This document shows, one piece after another, positions 1-6,641 of a DNA stretch of 37,797 nucleotides (its first letter is position 1; the number at the start of each line of letters is the position of its first letter). The notes beneath the pieces are model-generated. The model saw only the letters and a program-made list of their open reading frames with translations, had not been told where the DNA came from and did not search any database. This stretch comes from an uncultured Bacillota bacterium. GTDB lineage: Bacteria > Bacillota > Clostridia > Lachnospirales > Lachnospiraceae. A program made the position numbers and the translations under genes. Where the stretch lies: positions 1 through 37,797 of the forward strand of contig CAJKMA010000023.1 in the NCBI GenBank assembly GCA_905200905.1, written 5' to 3'.

Positions 1-82
1 AGAATACACAAACTTTTTTTCTTCTGCGTCCGCCTCTTCTCTTCATTGGAGAATCCGGTCTATTACCTTTTTCGTAAGCCAT
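1..82 (-). CDS. rpsR: 30S ribosomal protein S18 (partial, N-terminal part)
   Basis: Reading the minus strand from the ATG at 82 gives MAYEKGNRPDSPMKRRGG followed by an Arg/Lys-rich stretch ending KKVCVF, the typical start of bacterial S18. The gene runs off the left edge after about 27 codons, so only the N-terminus is visible. S18 is a small-subunit ribosomal protein that pairs with S6 on the platform. A GGAGGT ribosome-binding site lies at 91-96. It is the third gene of the rpsF-ssb-rpsR cluster, 45 bases downstream of ssb. Confidence 0.93.
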   Translation of the reverse strand, partial: MAYEKGNRPDSPMKRRGGRRRKKVCVF

Positions 83-127
83 GATTGTTTACCTCCTATC
101 AATAGTACAACCGTTCTAAGCTGATTC

Positions 128-595
128 TCAACTAAACGGTAACTCTTCGTCAATTCCATCTGGAATATTCATAAATCCGTCTGCTGATGCGGCATTCGGT
201 GCAGGTGCAGCCTGGGATGGTGCTCCAAAACCAGCTCCCATAGAAGAATTATGGGCTGTATGGCTGTCACTGACAGCTTTGCTCTCTGCGAACTCCTGCT
301 CTTCCACAACTACATCTGTTGTATAAACCTTGTTGCCATCTCTATTTGTGTAGCTTCCTGTCTGAATTCTTCCGGTCACCACAATACGGATACCCTGACG
401 GAAATATCTCTCTGCAAATTCTGCCTGTTTCCCAAAAGCCACGCAACTAATAAAGTCTGCAGTTGCTTCTCCGTCTCTTTTGAAACGGCGGTCAACAGCT
501 AATGTATATCTGGCAATTGCCATTGAATTTTCACCTGCGGAATATCTTACCTCAGGATCTCTGGTCAAACGTCCCATTAAAATCACTTTATTCAT
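128..595 (-). CDS. ssb: Single-stranded DNA-binding protein
   Basis: A 155-residue SSB that coats single-stranded DNA in replication, recombination and repair. The N-terminal OB fold (about residues 1-105) begins MNKVILMGRLTRDPEVRYS and includes the family segment VVTGRIQTGSYTNRDG. A Gly/Ala/Pro-rich flexible linker follows, and the protein ends in the acidic tip DEELPFS, which in this family docks replication and repair partners. Length and tail match chromosomal SSB rather than short phage versions. It lies between rpsF and rpsR, the standard order in Firmicutes. Confidence 0.96.
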   Translation of the reverse strand: MNKVILMGRLTRDPEVRYSAGENSMAIARYTLAVDRRFKRDGEATADFISCVAFGKQAEFAERYFRQGIRIVVTGRIQTGSYTNRDGNKVYTTDVVVEEQEFAESKAVSDSHTAHNSSMGAGFGAPSQAAPAPNAASADGFMNIPDGIDEELPFS

Positions 596-675
596 CTAAT
601 CACCTCATATTCTAAAAATCGTCAATTAGAATGAATCACGTTTTATGTCCTGGAAATTATAATCCCCAGAAGATA

Positions 676-963
676 TTAAGCTTCTTTTTTAACAACTAAA
701 TATCTTAAAACATTGTCCATAATACGTACATGACGTTCTACTTCTGCTGGGCAAGCAGCATCTGCTTCAAACTGAATGAAGTAGTAGTAACCTTCGCGCA
801 TTTTCTGGATTTCGTAAGCTAATCTTTTCTTGCCCCATTCTTCAACTTCTGTTACTGTTCCGTTGTAACGAGCAATATAGTTTTTTGCTTTTTCCACTAC
901 TGCTGCACGAGCTTCGTCTTCAATCTTGGCATTTACGACTAATGCTAATTCGTATTTGTTCAT
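676..963 (-). CDS. rpsF: 30S ribosomal protein S6
   Basis: A 95-residue S6 protein starting MNKYELALVVNAKIEDEAR and containing the family block WGKKRLAYEIQKMREGYYY. A longer open frame extends 23 codons upstream, but I place the start at 963 because AGGAGGT sits at 973-979 and the S6 family begins at MNKYE. S6 binds S18 on the small-subunit platform. It is the first gene of the rpsF-ssb-rpsR cluster. The stop is 80 bases before ssb. Confidence 0.96.
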   Translation of the reverse strand: MNKYELALVVNAKIEDEARAAVVEKAKNYIARYNGTVTEVEEWGKKRLAYEIQKMREGYYYFIQFEADAACPAEVERHVRIMDNVLRYLVVKKEA

Positions 964-995
964 GCTTGTTGTAACCTCCTTTTGGTCTTTTGGCC

Positions 996-1010
996 CCCTG
1001 ACTAACAGGG
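996..1010 (-). promoter_or_regulatory. Hairpin in the rpsF leader (possible S6:S18 autoregulatory element)
   Basis: The minus-strand leader of rpsF contains CCCTG-TTAGT-CAGGG, a 5-bp stem with a 5-base loop, about 30 bases upstream of the start codon, next to GGCC and the ribosome-binding site. In many bacteria S6:S18 binds a leader structure to repress its own mRNA. I do not see the bulged CCG that marks the described motif, so the assignment is weak. AT-rich -10-like sequence (TATTATTAT) lies just upstream at 1018-1026. Confidence 0.25.
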
Positions 1011-1043
1011 AACAAGGATAATAATATATCACGAGGTCTTATT

Positions 1044-1718
1044 CTAACATAAATCTGCTTTCTTTTCAAGTGCTTTTTTATTTTTTCCGTATAAAAAAGG
1101 TTTTGCCACATAAATATTAAAAAATTCAATAAGCGGTCCCATAAAAAAAGCTGTAACAATGGTTCCCGCTCCCACAATGGCAGATATTCCAGAAATTTTT
1201 CCACCTGCTGCAACATACAATCCAATTCCAGCCAGAACACATACCAGATCACAAAGAATTCTCACATAACGAAATTTTCCAACTTTCCACGTATTTACTA
1301 TAATCAAGGCTACCGCGTCATAAGTGGACACTCCTAAATCTGCCACAAAATAAAAAGAAGATGCCAGGCACATCATTACAATCCCCAGTATCAAAAACAG
1401 CGTCCTGCCAACCATCTGTAAATTTGGAAACCATTTCAGTAGGAATTCATGGGAATACTGAGCTACATATCCCAAAACAGATAAATTAATCACAGTTGCC
1501 AGTCCAATGTAATGCTTGTCCGCAAACAAGCTAAATGTCAGGAGACATAAATTAGCTATCACATATAAGGTTCCAAATCCTACTGGGAGTAACGCATCCA
1601 ACCCCGCCATAAAAGACTGAAAAGGGTCTACCCCAAAAGCCGCTCTTTTAAAAAACCCCACACTAACGCCACAAATCAAAACTCCGAAAACGCACATAAA
1701 AATCTTCTTTTTTATCAT
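1044..1718 (-). CDS. YczE/YyaS/YitT-family integral membrane protein
   Basis: A 224-residue hydrophobic protein with about five membrane segments. The N-terminal segment is followed by FGVDPFQSFMAGL and VGFGTLYVIAN, a pattern typical of the YczE/YitT superfamily. The second half carries the related LGVSTYDAVALI, suggesting the internal duplication known in that superfamily. The C-terminus is a charged Lys-rich tail (about residues 210-224). Substrate and function are not known. It is divergent from the AraC gene at 1745, and only 26 bases separate the two starts. I see no strong ribosome-binding site, so the start is less certain than most here. Confidence 0.82.
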   Translation of the reverse strand: MIKKKIFMCVFGVLICGVSVGFFKRAAFGVDPFQSFMAGLDALLPVGFGTLYVIANLCLLTFSLFADKHYIGLATVINLSVLGYVAQYSHEFLLKWFPNLQMVGRTLFLILGIVMMCLASSFYFVADLGVSTYDAVALIIVNTWKVGKFRYVRILCDLVCVLAGIGLYVAAGGKISGISAIVGAGTIVTAFFMGPLIEFFNIYVAKPFLYGKNKKALEKKADLC

Positions 1719-1744
1719 TATAATCCCAAAAGGAGGAATGTAGT

Positions 1745-2641
1745 GTGGAACAACAAATTTATACCTATGATTCTCTTGAAGAAATCAAAAAACATGGACA
1801 TCCCAGATTCCCCTTCCAAACCTATGACACTATTTATAAAAAATATCCTTTGGAAAGTATGGCACTTCACTGGCACAGAGAATTAGAGTTTAATATTATT
1901 CTAAATGGAACCGTCCTGGCACAAATTGATGGTATTTCCTATGAACTTCACCCAGGAGATGCTGTATTCATCAATTCTAACATCCTTCATTCTACAAAAG
2001 CTGCTTATCCAGGACGCAATACCAGACATATGACCTTAATCCTTGCACCGGAATTTTTAGCTCCAAAAGAAAGCGATATTTACTGTGAGGAAATTCAGCC
2101 TCTTCTTGTGAATCCTTCCTTTGGCGGTTTCTGTTTTTCCCAAAAAATCCCCTGGCAAAGAGAAGTAATCCGTCTGCTTTCTTCTGCCGCCTACGCTCAC
2201 CGTCATCCAGACACCTGCTGTAAAATGCAGGTTCTCGCTGATTTAAGTACCATGTGGGTATTATTAAAAGATGGACTTACACAAGAACAAAAAATATCCT
2301 CTATGGACAAAGATGTTATCCTGAAAGAGCGGACACAGAAAATGCTCTCCTATATCCACAATCATTATCAGGATTCTATCTCCATAGAGGACATTGCAGG
2401 CGCAGCCCGCATTAGCCGAAGTGAATGCTTCCGTTGTTTTCAAAAATACGTCTGTCAGAAGCCTTTTGAATATGTTATATCTTACCGCCTAAGGAAAGCT
2501 GCCAACCTTCTAAAAACCACCAATCTTCCAATTTCTGAAATCAGCATTTGCTGTGGCTTCAACTATCAGAGTTATTTTGGAAAACGCTTTCAGGAGTATT
2601 ATCAAATGACCCCTACAGCGTACCGCCGCCATACGAATTAG
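1745..2641 (+). CDS. AraC-family transcriptional regulator with cupin sensor domain
   Basis: 298 residues, GTG start, with AGGAGG at 1731-1736. The N-terminal half is a cupin-like ligand-binding domain: HWHRELEFNIILNG, then YELHPGDAVFINSNILH. The last 100 or so residues are an AraC DNA-binding domain with two helix-turn-helix motifs. The first is IEDIAGAARISRSECFRCFQ. The second leads through ISEISICCGFNYQSYFGKRF to the closing MTPTAYR. Such proteins usually act as sugar-responsive activators or repressors. It is divergent from the YczE-like gene, a likely target. Its 3' end overlaps the convergent DUF951 gene by 29 bases. The ligand is unknown. Confidence 0.9.
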   Translation: MEQQIYTYDSLEEIKKHGHPRFPFQTYDTIYKKYPLESMALHWHRELEFNIILNGTVLAQIDGISYELHPGDAVFINSNILHSTKAAYPGRNTRHMTLILAPEFLAPKESDIYCEEIQPLLVNPSFGGFCFSQKIPWQREVIRLLSSAAYAHRHPDTCCKMQVLADLSTMWVLLKDGLTQEQKISSMDKDVILKERTQKMLSYIHNHYQDSISIEDIAGAARISRSECFRCFQKYVCQKPFEYVISYRLRKAANLLKTTNLPISEISICCGFNYQSYFGKRFQEYYQMTPTAYRRHTN

Positions 2642-2828
2642 GGGACTTCTTCCTAAGTTCCCTGGTATTTTTCTCTACCAATTTTCTGGCAAGCATAACC
2701 TGGTGTTCACATCCCAGGCATTTCAGACGGAAATCCGCCCCTACTCTCAAAATTTCCCATTCATAACTGCCGCAGGGATGCTGTTTCTTCAACTTTACAA
2801 TATCTCCTACTTCATAATCATAATTCAT
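2613..2828 (-). CDS. DUF951 family protein (YyzM-like)
   Basis: A 71-residue protein with the near-invariant core of DUF951: YEVGDIVKLKKQHPCGSYEW, then ILRVGADFRLKCLGCEHQVM. The conserved Cys residues (CGS and CLGC) suggest a small metal- or nucleic-acid-binding beta fold, but no activity is established. A GAGAGG ribosome-binding site precedes the ATG, which lies 4 bases after the Sir2 stop, so the gene is probably the last of the sir2 operon. The C-terminal tail (about KKSPNSYGGGTL) lies in the 29-base overlap with the convergent AraC gene and is probably not conserved. Confidence 0.85.
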   Translation of the reverse strand: MNYDYEVGDIVKLKKQHPCGSYEWEILRVGADFRLKCLGCEHQVMLARKLVEKNTRELRKKSPNSYGGGTL

Positions 2829-2832
2829 GTCT

Positions 2833-3564
2833 CTAAACCTCTCTTATATGAATCTGTTCAAAAACCTGACCAATAGGCGCATTAATAACCAAATCTGCCA
2901 CACTGTCCCTTGGCGTTTTGTCACGATTAATAACCACTAAGTAACGTCCCTGGAAATAGTCTATCAAGGAGGCCGCTGGATAAACTGACAGGGAAGTACC
3001 GCCAATAATCAAAACTTCTGCCTCTGTAATAGCCTTTACAGACTTCTGTAGAATATCCTGATTCAATCCTTCCTCATACAAAACTACATCTGGTTTAATC
3101 ATTCCTCCACATTTCTCACATGTTGGAATACCATGGCTCTTTTTCATATATTCAAAATCATAAAAAGCACCACATTTCATACAGTAATTCCTGTATACAC
3201 TTCCATGAAGCTCCAATACCTTTTCGCTTCCTGCCATTTGGTGAAGATTATCAATATTCTGGGTTACTATGGCTTTCAGCTTTCCTGCTTTCTCCATTTC
3301 CGTCAATTTCCTGTGAGCTGCATTTGGCATTGCAGTATCGCAAAGCATCTTTGCCTTATAAAAACGATAAAACTCTTCTGGCTTTCTCATGAAAAAACTA
3401 TGGCTTAAAATCGTCTCTGGGGGATAGTCCCACTGTTGATGATATAGACCATCCACACTCCGAAAATCTGGTATCCCACTTTCTGTGGAAACTCCGGCTC
3501 CTCCAAAAAATACAATATTTTCTGCCTCTGAAATTATGGTTTGCAATGCTTTTTCTTTATCCAT
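2833..3564 (-). CDS. cobB: NAD-dependent protein deacylase, Sir2 family (sirtuin)
   Basis: 243 residues. Sirtuins remove acyl groups from lysines using NAD+, giving nicotinamide and O-acyl-ADP-ribose. Visible motifs are the Rossmann GAGVSTESGIPDFRS (about residues 22-36), TQNIDNLH (catalytic Asn and Asp), the catalytic His in LELHGS (about 120), four zinc Cys (YCMKCG and PTCEKCG, about 128-152) and the second NAD-binding stretch GGTSLSVYPAASL. The frame opens three codons earlier at 3573, but AGGAGA at 3575-3580 is correctly spaced only for the ATG at 3564. That site overlaps the sortase stop codon, so the two genes are co-transcribed. The cytoplasmic target is unknown. Confidence 0.93.
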   Translation of the reverse strand: MDKEKALQTIISEAENIVFFGGAGVSTESGIPDFRSVDGLYHQQWDYPPETILSHSFFMRKPEEFYRFYKAKMLCDTAMPNAAHRKLTEMEKAGKLKAIVTQNIDNLHQMAGSEKVLELHGSVYRNYCMKCGAFYDFEYMKKSHGIPTCEKCGGMIKPDVVLYEEGLNQDILQKSVKAITEAEVLIIGGTSLSVYPAASLIDYFQGRYLVVINRDKTPRDSVADLVINAPIGQVFEQIHIREV

Positions 3565-3578
3565 AGCAAACATCTCTC

Positions 3579-4379
3579 CTAATATATACCTTCTCGTCTC
3601 GCTTGTACTACAAATCGGGTGGCATCATTGCCGGTACAGGTTGACAGGGTAATGATTTTATCTTCCTTGGAAACCGGAACCTCAAACGAAACCAGAGACT
3701 GCTGTGCCATACGCTCCAGATAAGCTGCGAAGGCATCATCCCCCTCTGAAAACAGGGTATATACCTCTCCAGCAGCATCTACCACATGGCTTGAAAAAAT
3801 TTCATAACGGTAGTTTTTCTGTGGCGTACAAATCCATATGTATTTCCCTGGAATAGACGCTTCATCTTTAAAATGTTTTCGCAAAGTCCCGAACATGGAA
3901 CCATTCTTCATATTATGTCCATAAATAATGGTATTGTAGTCTTCAAAATCACTGCGATTTGTAGAATCCACAAAAATTGCTCCCGCACTATTAGATTTCC
4001 CCTCAAAGGTATGCTTCAAATAATAAGAATTATCTGTGCCTTTTACTACTGGATAGCTAATTTCTGTACCTTCTATTTGAATCCAGGCAATAATATCCTG
4101 ATTAATGGTCTGAAGTCCCGTCCAATCCACTTGAGGAGCCTTCGGTTTTTCTCCCTGTACCTCCTCACCCTGCACTTGAGTCTCTTTTTCTTCTTCTTGC
4201 GTATTAACCTTCTCTGTGACAAATTCTCTCATTCTGTCATATTCATCGGTTCCCTGTTTATATTCCAGAAAAATCTGAACTAGTTTGGTTGCCGAAAAAA
4301 GAAAGACACCCAATGCCAGAATCAAAATTAAGGTGCGAATCACATCTCCTGCTGTCCTTTTTTTCTTATTTCTACTCAT
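3579..4379 (-). CDS. srtB: Class B sortase
   Basis: 266 residues. Sortases are membrane-anchored transpeptidases that cleave a C-terminal sorting signal and attach the protein to the cell wall. A basic N-terminus and one membrane segment (about residues 15-34) are followed by a charged Glu/Gln-rich linker (about 55-80) and the sortase domain. Catalytic residues are His in YGHNM (about 155), Cys in TLSTCTGN (about 248) and Arg in TRFVVQARR (about 255). SIPGKYIWICTP and the overall length fit class B. The frame opens at a GTG at 4385, but AGGAG is placed for the ATG at 4379. No protein in this window has an evident C-terminal sorting signal, so its substrate is elsewhere. Confidence 0.92.
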   Translation of the reverse strand: MSRNKKKRTAGDVIRTLILILALGVFLFSATKLVQIFLEYKQGTDEYDRMREFVTEKVNTQEEEKETQVQGEEVQGEKPKAPQVDWTGLQTINQDIIAWIQIEGTEISYPVVKGTDNSYYLKHTFEGKSNSAGAIFVDSTNRSDFEDYNTIIYGHNMKNGSMFGTLRKHFKDEASIPGKYIWICTPQKNYRYEIFSSHVVDAAGEVYTLFSEGDDAFAAYLERMAQQSLVSFEVPVSKEDKIITLSTCTGNDATRFVVQARREGIY

Positions 4380-4402
4380 GCTCACTCCTGTTGTACTCTA
4401 AA

Positions 4403-5572
4403 TTAATATGTATTGTCATAAAAAGAGATATAGTCTGTAGTAATGACTTCTGGACTTGGCACCAACTGAAGCTGAAGTGTTTCAGATTCCAGAACTGCTC
4501 CTTTTGGCAATACCACATTTTTATATACAGAACAATACCCCGGATATTCTCCTGTAGGATTTTTTTCCATTAAAGTAGAAAAAGAAAATGGAACAGTATA
4601 ATCCACCCTGATAAGGTCCAGACTAAACTGAAAGATTCCAAAATCATCTCCCACGGCATAGACATCATAAGTTCCTTCTGGAAAATCTTCTCCTGCCACT
4701 GCAGTTCCTGAAAATTCATAACTTTCTGTCAGCGGATTTGCTTCTTTGCTTCCCATATCCTGCATTTGTGCATTTTCTGTAGAAAACTTCACCGGATAAA
4801 ATCCGTCTACACACACCAAAGCTCCCTGGAACAATTTTACACCTTCTGCCTGAAAGATTTGTTGCTCTTCCCCAAAGCTCTGTCTATCTGTCAAACCATG
4901 TTCCCTATCAAACACACCATAAGAACTTCCCTCTTCTCCTGTAAGTATATATTCTCCCTCCGGAATATCAATTCCTACTACATACATTCCAGCTGCAAGT
5001 TCCTGTTCCCATACTTCTCCTTCTGGATTCAGTTCCTCTTCCACAAATGCAAAGGGGTCATAATCATCCAAGAAAGAGTCCTCATCCATGGAAAAGTCTT
5101 CATCTTCTGGAAAATCTTCATTCCAAATAACTTCTGACTCTGATGCAATGCCGTCTCCCAGCATCCCATTTATCATTATAATAATTACACCTACAACAAC
5201 AAAGCCAATAGTCAGAATTAGTCCTGCGGATTTTTTCCCTTGCTTCTGATTTTGGACAAAAGTTCTTTGGGTATAGGCATCTGTACTTTTATACTGAAAA
5301 GCACTCTCGTACTTTGCTTTTTGATTCTTCGTTTTCTGTGCAACAGAATCTTTTTGTTTTTCCTCTTCCCTTTTCCTAGTCTGATTCATTTTGGGACTTT
5401 GATAGGACTCTGCCTTTCCGTTTTCGTGTACATGACTAAACTTCATATTCATACAATCACTTTGATTCAAAACATCCTTATAAAGTTCGTCTGACTTACG
5501 ATTATCCATCCCGCACTCTGTACAAACGCCGTCTTTTAATTTACCTCCGCATAAGCTACACGTCTTTTTCAT
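4403..5572 (-). CDS. Zinc-ribbon membrane protein with two extracytoplasmic PEGxY repeats
   Basis: A 389-residue protein I cannot assign to a characterised family. An N-terminal zinc ribbon has Cys 5, 8, 17 and 20. A polar Lys/Gln-rich linker follows (about 25-113), then one membrane helix (about 115-137) and a very acidic stretch (about 145-190). Two related outside modules come next: AAGMYVVGIDIPEGEYIL (from 193) and AVAGEDFPEGTYDVYAVG (from 291), each followed by beta-rich sequence. The basic side before the helix puts the ribbon in the cytoplasm and the repeats outside. There is no LPXTG-like C-terminal signal. GGGGAGG precedes the ATG. It is the first gene of an operon with the sortase, 23 bases downstream. 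A sensory or envelope-associated role is only inference. Confidence 0.8.
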   Translation of the reverse strand: MKKTCSLCGGKLKDGVCTECGMDNRKSDELYKDVLNQSDCMNMKFSHVHENGKAESYQSPKMNQTRKREEEKQKDSVAQKTKNQKAKYESAFQYKSTDAYTQRTFVQNQKQGKKSAGLILTIGFVVVGVIIIMINGMLGDGIASESEVIWNEDFPEDEDFSMDEDSFLDDYDPFAFVEEELNPEGEVWEQELAAGMYVVGIDIPEGEYILTGEEGSSYGVFDREHGLTDRQSFGEEQQIFQAEGVKLFQGALVCVDGFYPVKFSTENAQMQDMGSKEANPLTESYEFSGTAVAGEDFPEGTYDVYAVGDDFGIFQFSLDLIRVDYTVPFSFSTLMEKNPTGEYPGYCSVYKNVVLPKGAVLESETLQLQLVPSPEVITTDYISFYDNTY

Positions 5573-5631
5573 AGTGGCCTGTTCCTCCCCTCTGCTAATT
5601 TTATCCTATGGGTATGTGTAAAGATAAGTTT

Positions 5632-5640
5632 ATTATACCA
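5632..5640 (-). promoter_or_regulatory. Extended -10 promoter of the zinc-ribbon/sortase/sir2 operon
   Basis: On the minus strand TGGTATAAT lies about 60 bases upstream of the ATG at 5572. It is a perfect TATAAT with the upstream TG of extended -10 promoters. No good -35 is visible at 17 bases, consistent with an extended -10 type. It is the only strong promoter-like site upstream of the four-gene operon. Confidence 0.45.
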
Positions 5641-5705
5641 ATTTGCAAGGGTAACGGCTAGTCCTAAGTGAATAATTCAGAAGGATTTTTGTACTTCCCA
5701 ATAAA

Positions 5706-5747
5706 TAAAAAAAGAAGAACTCCTAAATCTCCCTTGGATTTCTTCCT
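5706..5747 (-). terminator. Intrinsic terminator of the initiator tRNA gene
   Basis: Just after the tRNA 3' end on the minus strand, arms at 5740-5747 and 5712-5719 (AGGAAGAA with TTCTTCTT, one G-T pair) form a stem whose 3' arm runs straight into a T run at 5706-5713. Its position 10 bases beyond the tRNA fits 3'-end formation for a single-gene tRNA transcript. Confidence 0.6.
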
Positions 5748-5757
5748 CATTTATAAG

Positions 5758-5831
5758 TAGCGGGAGCAGGATTTGAACCTGCGGCCTTCGGGTTATGAGC
5801 CCGACGAGCTTCCAGACTGCTCCATCCCGCG
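5758..5831 (-). tRNA. Initiator tRNA-fMet (anticodon CAT)
   Basis: A 74-base cloverleaf without an encoded CCA. It has acceptor stem GCGGGA/TCCCGC, D stem GAGC/GCTC, anticodon loop CTCATAA, and T arm GCAGG-TTCAAAT-CCTGC. Three consecutive G-C pairs in the anticodon stem (GGG/CCC) and a non-paired 1-72 position (C1 opposite T72) are the hallmarks of the initiator tRNA, distinguishing it from elongator Met and from tRNA-Ile(CAU). Discriminator base 73 is A. Two features differ from the usual: T72 rather than A72, and GGAA instead of GGTA in the D loop. It is a stand-alone gene with its own promoter and terminator. Confidence 0.96.
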
Positions 5832-5850
5832 TCAATTTTTTTATATAAAA

Positions 5851-5879
5851 AGTATAGACCTGCCAAACTTCTTTGTCAA
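5851..5879 (-). promoter_or_regulatory. Consensus housekeeping promoter of the initiator tRNA gene
   Basis: On the minus strand a perfect -35 TTGACA (5874-5879), a 17-base spacer and a near-perfect -10 TATACT (5851-5856) end 19 bases before the mature tRNA 5' end. This is the best promoter in the window, as expected for a highly expressed stable RNA. It lies back to back with the promoter proposed for the DUF1275 gene. Confidence 0.88.
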
Positions 5880-5882
5880 GCC

Positions 5883-5911
5883 TTGTTCCTGCTTTTTTTC
5901 TATGCTATCCT
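5883..5911 (+). promoter_or_regulatory. Probable promoter of the DUF1275-araC pair, with nearby palindrome
   Basis: TTGTTC (5883-5888), a 17-base spacer and TATCCT (5906-5911) preceded by TG form a weak but correctly spaced plus-strand promoter 48 bases before the ATG at 5960. Eighteen bases downstream of the -10, CCTGT-GAT-ACAGG (5929-5941) is a perfect short inverted repeat that could be an operator, perhaps for the AraC protein encoded downstream. The operator idea is inference. Confidence 0.4.
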
Positions 5912-5959
5912 TTTAAACAGAATTTCATCCTGTGATACAGGCTACAAAGGAGAAAAAGC

Positions 5960-6631
5960 ATGAGTAATACAAATCAAAAACAACAAATATCTGAAACCCA
6001 TCTTCTTGGGCTTTTGTTAGCTCTGGTAGGTGGTTTTCTGGACACTTATACTTATATCTGCAGAGGTCATGTATTCGCCAATGCTCAGACTGGAAATCTG
6101 GTGCTTCTAGGCGTACATCTTACAAACCGAGAGTGGTCCAAAGCATTTCACTATTTTATGCCGGTTCTGGCCTTTGTACTGGGCATTCTCATCTGTGAAA
6201 TGATTCAAACCCGTTTAAAATGGAAACAAGCCTTTCACTGGAGGCAGGCTGTTGTTTTCATTGAGATTATAATTTTAGTTCTTTCTGGCTTCCTTCCTCT
6301 TGGTGCTTCCAATGCTGCAGTGAATATTATGATTTCTTTTGTATGCGCTCTCCAGGTAGAAGCTTTCCGAAAAATGAATGGAAACACCTTTGCAACAACT
6401 ATGTGTACGGGCAACCTTAGAAGTGCCACAGAGAATCTCTATTTATATACCAAAACCAAAAACCGGAAAATGCTAAGAAACAGCCTTCAATACTACAATG
6501 TTATTTTATTCTTTATTCTGGGAGCTGCTGTGGGGGGATTTCTCACACTCCGTCTGGGTAAGGAAGCTATCTGGGTAAATTGTGTAGGGCTTGCTGCTGT
6601 ATTTTTTGCCATGTTCCGAAGAAGCGAATAG
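5960..6631 (+). CDS. DUF1275 (YoaK-like) membrane protein
   Basis: 223 residues with about six membrane segments. Family signatures are GGFLDTYTYICRGHVFANAQTG near the N-terminus (read as GGFLDTYTY then HVFANAQTGN), ALQVEAFRKMNG, and the MCTGNLR motif in the middle. The family is widespread and has no established transport substrate. AAAGGAG lies 7 bases before the ATG. The stop codon overlaps the ribosome-binding site of the AraC gene 10 bases downstream, so the two form one transcript and the regulator may control this membrane protein. Confidence 0.88.
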   Translation: MSNTNQKQQISETHLLGLLLALVGGFLDTYTYICRGHVFANAQTGNLVLLGVHLTNREWSKAFHYFMPVLAFVLGILICEMIQTRLKWKQAFHWRQAVVFIEIIILVLSGFLPLGASNAAVNIMISFVCALQVEAFRKMNGNTFATTMCTGNLRSATENLYLYTKTKNRKMLRNSLQYYNVILFFILGAAVGGFLTLRLGKEAIWVNCVGLAAVFFAMFRRSE

Positions 6632-6641
6632 GAGAGGGCTT

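Noticed and set aside
920..1252. A minus-strand frame overlapping rpsF and the YczE-like gene
   Set aside because: It lies in another frame of two well-supported genes and has no conserved features.
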